A stretch of DNA of 12,220 nt from the NCBI GenBank assembly GCA_016987375.1, contig PJRA01000216.1, positions 1,706,198 through 1,718,417 on the forward strand, read 5' to 3'. This document shows, piece after piece, positions 8,877 to 12,220 of the stretch. Made by a program: the position numbers and the translations under genes. The notes under the pieces are model-generated. The model was not told the origin of the DNA. It did no database searches and worked only from the letters and a program-made list of their open reading frames with translations. The stretch comes from Brachionus koreanus (taxonomy: Eukaryota; Rotifera; Eurotatoria; Ploima; Brachionidae). Position 1 is the first letter of the stretch; each line of letters begins with the position of its first letter.

Positions 8877-9451
8877 TGTTGGCCAACCTATAGACCATGA
8901 AGCCTGCCAGAAAAAAAAAACTGGCCGAAGTTGTGGCCGGCAGTGAAAACAGCGAAATACGACCGGTCTATTTAATTGTGACTCGCCGGCCAAGCCGCGG
9001 CTAGCTGATAGGCCGTTAAAACGGTCACTTAACCGTCTGAATAAAGAAATTTTAGTTAAATGTTATTAATTCTTAAGTAATGATATTAATTCTTAAGTAA
9101 AAATTCTTAAGCATTAATAAATCTTTTTCAAAATTTATTAACAACTATTGCAGCATCGGCATTTATTCAATGTTTACGATTAATTGAATTAATTTAAAAA
9201 TTTAAATAAAAAAAAAATATTATTTTAAAAAGTCTAAAATATTTTAAATTTTGAAAAATATTAATAGATTTATTTATGCTTAAGAATTTTTTAAATACCA
9301 AAATTTAATTAATTTTTTTTTCAGAGTCACCTGACAGTTGGTCTATTAATTGGCCGGCTTTAAAAAATAGCCGGAATTTTTAAAAACGGTCCACAAACGG
9401 CCAGTCAATTCATAATGGCCAAAACTGACTAGAGTTGACCGCCGCCCAACA
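8877..9451. mobile_element. Degenerate foldback/MITE-like element with long imperfect inverted arms
   Basis: Two GC-rich islands (about 8877-9043 and 9324-9451) in very AT-rich DNA are diverged reverse complements. ACTGGCCG, TTGTGG and CCG at 8919 to 8938 match the reverse of 9387 to 9405. CCGGTCTATTTAATT at 8963 to 8977 matches the reverse of 9359 to 9374. GCCGGCCAA at 8985 to 8993 exactly matches the reverse of 9350 to 9358. Inside, 9101 to 9122 pairs almost perfectly with 9268 to 9290. The ends read TGTTGG and CCAACA. There is no coding capacity and no clear target-site duplication. Some parts (GGTCTATT-AATT) also recur in direct orientation, so an origin as a pair of diverged repeats cannot be excluded. 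Confidence 0.6.
9065..9111. repeat. 20-bp tandem repeat, two copies plus a partial third
   Basis: ATTAATTCTTAAGTAA recurs at a period of 20 bp (9065-9084 and 9085-9104), followed by a third TCTTAAG. It lies in the AT-rich inner part of the foldback element and may have grown by slippage. Confidence 0.7.
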
Positions 9452-9490
9452 CTATTCAAAGTATAAACGATTGCTTTTTATGGTCTTTAG

Positions 9491-9721
9491 CTATATATCC
9501 CCGAGAAGTTGTATTATACCATTCACAGCTTTTCGAAGAAATTCATGACGTATTTTTTTTGCAACTTGGTCATGGCTAGTAAAATACCGTCCTCTAAGAA
9601 AATGAGCGAACAAGATGATAATCAGAAGTAGAAAGATCTTGACTAAATGCTGAATGAGCAAGAACCTCGATCCAGTATTTCAAATAAAGCTAATTCTAGA
9701 TTAAACAGGAATTATTATTTG
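9491..9721 (+). pseudogene. Possible remnant of a small coding sequence, interrupted by two stops
   Basis: An ATG at 9572 opens MASKIPSSKKMSEQDDNQK, followed by a TAG at 9629 and, five codons later, a TAA at 9644. The same frame then continues with polar, serine- and asparagine-rich codons to a TAA near 9719. A TATA-like TATATA at about 9492 lies upstream. Both stops differ from a glutamine codon by a single C to T change. I do not recognise the protein. The base composition is less AT-rich than the flanks, which supports a coding past. Chance remains possible for so short a stretch. Confidence 0.3.
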
Positions 9722-9747
9722 AAATAATTCCTGTTTATTCTAAAATT
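9692..9747. repeat. Strong hairpin: 25-nt arms, 6-nt loop
   Basis: The left arm (9692-9716) and right arm (9723-9747) are reverse complements with two mismatches, around the loop ATTTGA. The core AAACAGGAATTATT / AATAATTCCTGTTT is perfect. It sits between the foldback element and duplicated copy 2, and has no counterpart beside copy 1. It may be a cruciform-forming palindrome or the remnant of a small inverted-repeat element. The stem is rather short for a microRNA precursor. Confidence 0.8.
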
Positions 9748-9981
9748 TTTGGTAAATTTTTATCTTCTTTTTAGATTTTTTGTGCTTTAGGTATTAATAA
9801 AAATTAAATCACATTGGTGTTGATCTAAAATTATTTATTATTTTATGAAAATAATTTCTAGAAAACTAAGACTTGATTGGAATAATTTTTTAATTTAATG
9901 GAATAATCAATTTAACAAAATATTTATTTGAAAATTAGAAATTATTGTAAATTTTTTTTATGGATCAATTATTTGAAGTAG
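9748..9981. other. AT-rich spacer before duplicated copy 2
   Basis: I see no feature here beyond A/T runs. Similarity to the first copy starts at about 9982. Confidence 0.5.
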
Positions 9982-10482
9982 TCATTTGAAAAATAAAATT
10001 TAGAATAATTCGGAAATATAAGACTTGAAGGTGTTTTAGGATGGCATTAAACAATTAAAAAAATTATATCTGCTTATGGGCTAAACAGAAAACTGTTCTT
10101 GTTCTATACTGAGAATTTTAAATTAAAGAAAAAAGGAGATGTTTGTTAAGTGAATAATTTGATCGGCAGTGAAAATCGGTAGATAAAAAGATTAATTTAA
10201 TGTAACATATTTTATTGCCTGTTATTTAAGCTTACAGAAATTTCATTCTGGAGTTGAAAATAAACAGTGGAAAAAATTATTCACTATTAACAATTCAAGG
10301 TCATTTGTGTATTGATTTAATTTAATTTTTAGTTGGTCGCTAGAAATAAACAATCGTCACTTGAAAGTTGGTGCGAGAAGTTTTGTAAATCAATAGGTTA
10401 TTTTATTTGTTGTTGAACAATCACAAGAACTAGTTATCTGGCTCTGACAACCAGATTCATACTCAAATAGTGATTTTTGTTT

Positions 10483-10490
10483 TATATAAT
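10483..10490 (+). promoter_or_regulatory. Candidate TATA box, copy 2 gene
   Basis: TATATAAT, 126 bp before the ATG at 10609, identical in sequence and spacing to copy 1. Copy 2 therefore has its full 5' flank and could be expressed. Confidence 0.3.
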
Positions 10491-10608
10491 TAATTGTTAA
10501 ATATAATCAATTATTCAATCAATTAGTCATCTAACATCGAGTACTATTTAAATATTGGCTATTTGTAATAAAAAATTAGTTAGTAAAAATAAAACAGAAT
10601 ATAAAAAA

Positions 10609-11082
10609 ATGCATTCAATACATGAATATAACTATGCATCAATGTCACCATCAGTTAAAAAAACTTGGAATAAATTGATTTCATTCAAATCATCAAACAA
10701 AAAAACACAAGTGATTGAAAAGAATGATGATTGTAAATTTGCCACTATTCGCCGAACAAATGCAAGTAAATTATCAACAACTAAGAAAACAAGAGATGTG
10801 TCAACATTGATTATTTCATCAATTAACAATAAAGAAAAGTATGATGAAAACAAATATATTATAGAAAAAAATAAGATAACTCAACTTGATGATACTAATG
10901 AACTGAAAGCTGCAATGATAGCATCATTGGAACATGAATTGAATTCTTTAGAACAACAAAAGATAAATAGATTTTCTTCAAACAGTTCCCTAAAATCAAC
11001 TGATTCAGGAATTTCAATTGACTTGTCTTTTAAGAGTTTAGAAGCACCTTACATTTTATCAAACACTGAAACTCTTGTATAA
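10609..11082 (+). CDS. Unrecognised 157-residue protein with PDZ-ligand C-terminus, copy 2
   Basis: Same length and frame as the gene at 2221, with the same ATG context, helix (about 97 to 118), DSGIS and terminal ETLV. Compared with copy 1 it carries T53S, I58T, K76E and R89K plus one silent change at Tyr148 (TAT to TAC). There are no stops or indels, so both copies appear intact. All four replacements fall in the lysine-rich polar part, and the C-terminal 68 residues are identical. This gene diverges from exportin-1, with about 3.1 kb between the two start codons. Function unknown; the remarks on the start codon given for copy 1 apply here. Confidence 0.62.
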   Translation: MHSIHEYNYASMSPSVKKTWNKLISFKSSNKKTQVIEKNDDCKFATIRRTNASKLSTTKKTRDVSTLIISSINNKEKYDENKYIIEKNKITQLDDTNELKAAMIASLEHELNSLEQQKINRFSSNSSLKSTDSGISIDLSFKSLEAPYILSNTETLV

Positions 11083-11189
11083 TATTTTTTTTATTTAATT
11101 AATTGTAAACTAAATTAGCGTATAAATTATTTTTTTTTGTAAAGTTCTTGTAGTTTTATTTATTTCAATTATCATGTAAATTCAAATTG

Positions 11190-11195
11190 AATAAA
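11190..11195 (+). terminator. Polyadenylation signal AATAAA, copy 2 gene
   Basis: AATAAA about 107 bp after the TAA, matching the signal in copy 1 with a 5-bp shift caused by two small indels. Confidence 0.55.
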
Positions 11196-11302
11196 ATATT
11201 AAAGAAAGTATTAGATTTTTAATTTATTAAATGGAATAATGCCATGTAAAAAGACTGCTACCTAAATTCAGATTGAATTTACTTATTCAATTAAAGATAA
11301 TT

Positions 11303-11812
11303 GACGTTTTAAAATCGTTTCGGTCTTCATCAATGTTACATGTAATAATTAATTGTAAGAAGTAATTACTTTTTAAATTTAGCTAAATATTTATTGATTG
11401 AAATTATACTCCTTTAATTAATTTCAAAATTTACAATTTACATATGATCATTTTCTATTTGGTATTACAATTATTTCAAAAAGAATTTTTAAAAACTCAA
11501 AGAGCGGAGGGATTCCACACCTATTATATTTGTCTCTCTTTTTTTTTTTTTAATTTTTTTTTGACTATGAAAATGAAAATGATTTTAATAAAAACTAAAT
11601 AATTTTAAAATAATTTTTATTTAAGATTTAATTCAAAATAAAAATTGTAAAAAATGATTGAATTTAATGAATACAAAACCAAGAGGAAGTAACGAATGGG
11701 GTTCAAAAGACCCAAGTAAAATAAAACTTGAATCCATTTTAATTTTAAATTTATCTCTTAAAATTTTAAAATAAATTATTAATTATCAATTTTAACAATC
11801 AATTTTTAAATT
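11303..11812. mobile_element. Insertion of about 510 bp in duplicated copy 2
   Basis: Copy 1 reads continuously through AATT (2909-2912) into AAAGAAAATATTC. Copy 2 has AATT at 11299-11302, then 510 bp absent from copy 1, then AATT at 11809-11812 followed by AAAAAATATTTC. A short AATT flank on both sides would fit a target-site duplication. No terminal inverted repeat or coding frame is visible. It includes less AT-rich patches at about 11501-11522 and 11677-11717, the latter with GGTTCAAAAGACC, which only loosely resembles a pol III B box. A deletion in copy 1 is the alternative. Confidence 0.5.
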
Positions 11813-11863
11813 AAAAAATATTTCATATAATTTCTGCTCGGAAAATTAATAACTTGATCCTTA

Positions 11864-12220
11864 TATGTTCCAAATCACAAAATTTTTGATTTTAATAATA
11901 TTAATATCTAAATATTTAACTGTATTATTAAATGTTTAATTCTATATTTTTAGCGAAATCTAAATAAATTTTTTTTAAATTAATCGACCACATTAAAAAA
12001 ATTTCATTTTATTTTTAAATGTTTACAAATTAATTGATAAGAATATTTGAATTAATAGCAAAAAACAAATCTGTATATAATTAAAGTCTTAACTAGAACA
12101 ACCTAAAGCTCCCTCCCAAAACCTCCTCCAAATCATTATTCTATGAAGCAAAAAATAAATTAAATATTAGTAAAATTGATCACAGATTAAACAATCTCTA
12201 AGAAAATTATTTTCGTAATT
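11864..12220. other. AT-rich flank, no gene seen
   Basis: Nothing recognisable to the window end. A C-rich patch at about 12096-12133 stands out by composition only. Confidence 0.5.

Larger units (their letters stand above)
9982..11863 (+). repeat. Direct segmental duplication, copy 2 (with insertion)
   Basis: Second copy of the segment at 1593 to 2963. It is nearly identical from about 9999 to 11150 and clearly diverged from there to 11302. It is then interrupted by 11303-11812, after which similarity to copy 1 resumes (about 11808 to 11863), including a 17-bp exact match at 11847-11863. The two copies bracket the exportin-1 gene in direct orientation. Confidence 0.88.

Noticed and set aside
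11677..11720. Possible tRNA or SINE B box (GGTTCAAAAGACC)
   Set aside because: The spacing does not match the B-box consensus, the T-stem does not pair, and no tRNA body or A box is found upstream.
1593..11863. The two duplicated segments as LTRs of a large element spanning XPO1
   Set aside because: They contain an intact gene, lack TG/CA ends and primer-binding or polypurine sites, and enclose a normal intron-bearing host gene rather than gag-pol.

Overview
This looks like nuclear DNA from a small-genome invertebrate animal. It is very AT-rich, its main gene is split by many short introns (mostly 50 to 107 bp) with GT/AG ends, and that gene encodes an animal-type exportin-1. It also carries a Jockey/CR1-like non-LTR retrotransposon relic. 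A rotifer-like source is possible on composition and gene style, but that is a guess.

Layout: (1) Positions 1 to about 1066, minus strand, hold a broken, 5'-truncated non-LTR retrotransposon. It is visibly richer in GC than its surroundings and is spread over three reading frames. (2) Positions 1593 to 2963 are the first copy of a duplicated segment. It contains a single-exon plus-strand gene for a 157-residue protein I do not recognise. (3) Positions 3510 to 7515, minus strand, hold a complete XPO1/CRM1 gene. I resolved it into 11 coding exons that join in frame into 1069 residues. (4) Positions 7516 to 9981 are AT-rich intergenic DNA. They contain a degenerate foldback element of about 575 bp, a remnant of a small coding sequence and a strong 25-bp-arm hairpin. 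(5) Positions 9982 to 11863 are the second, directly oriented copy of the duplicated segment, interrupted near its 3' end by an insertion of about 510 bp. (6) The rest, to 12220, is AT-rich with no gene that I can see.

The exportin gene is thus bracketed by two near-identical copies of the same unknown gene. It converges on copy 1 and diverges from copy 2. The most biologically pointed observation is in exportin-1: the residue matching human Cys528, the covalent target of leptomycin B and selinexor-type inhibitors, is valine (Val524), while the rest of the export-signal groove is conserved. The most unusual structural observation is the duplication. Its 5' flank and coding part are about 99% identical, but similarity falls sharply after the gene's 3' end, which suggests gene conversion rather than a simple recent copy.
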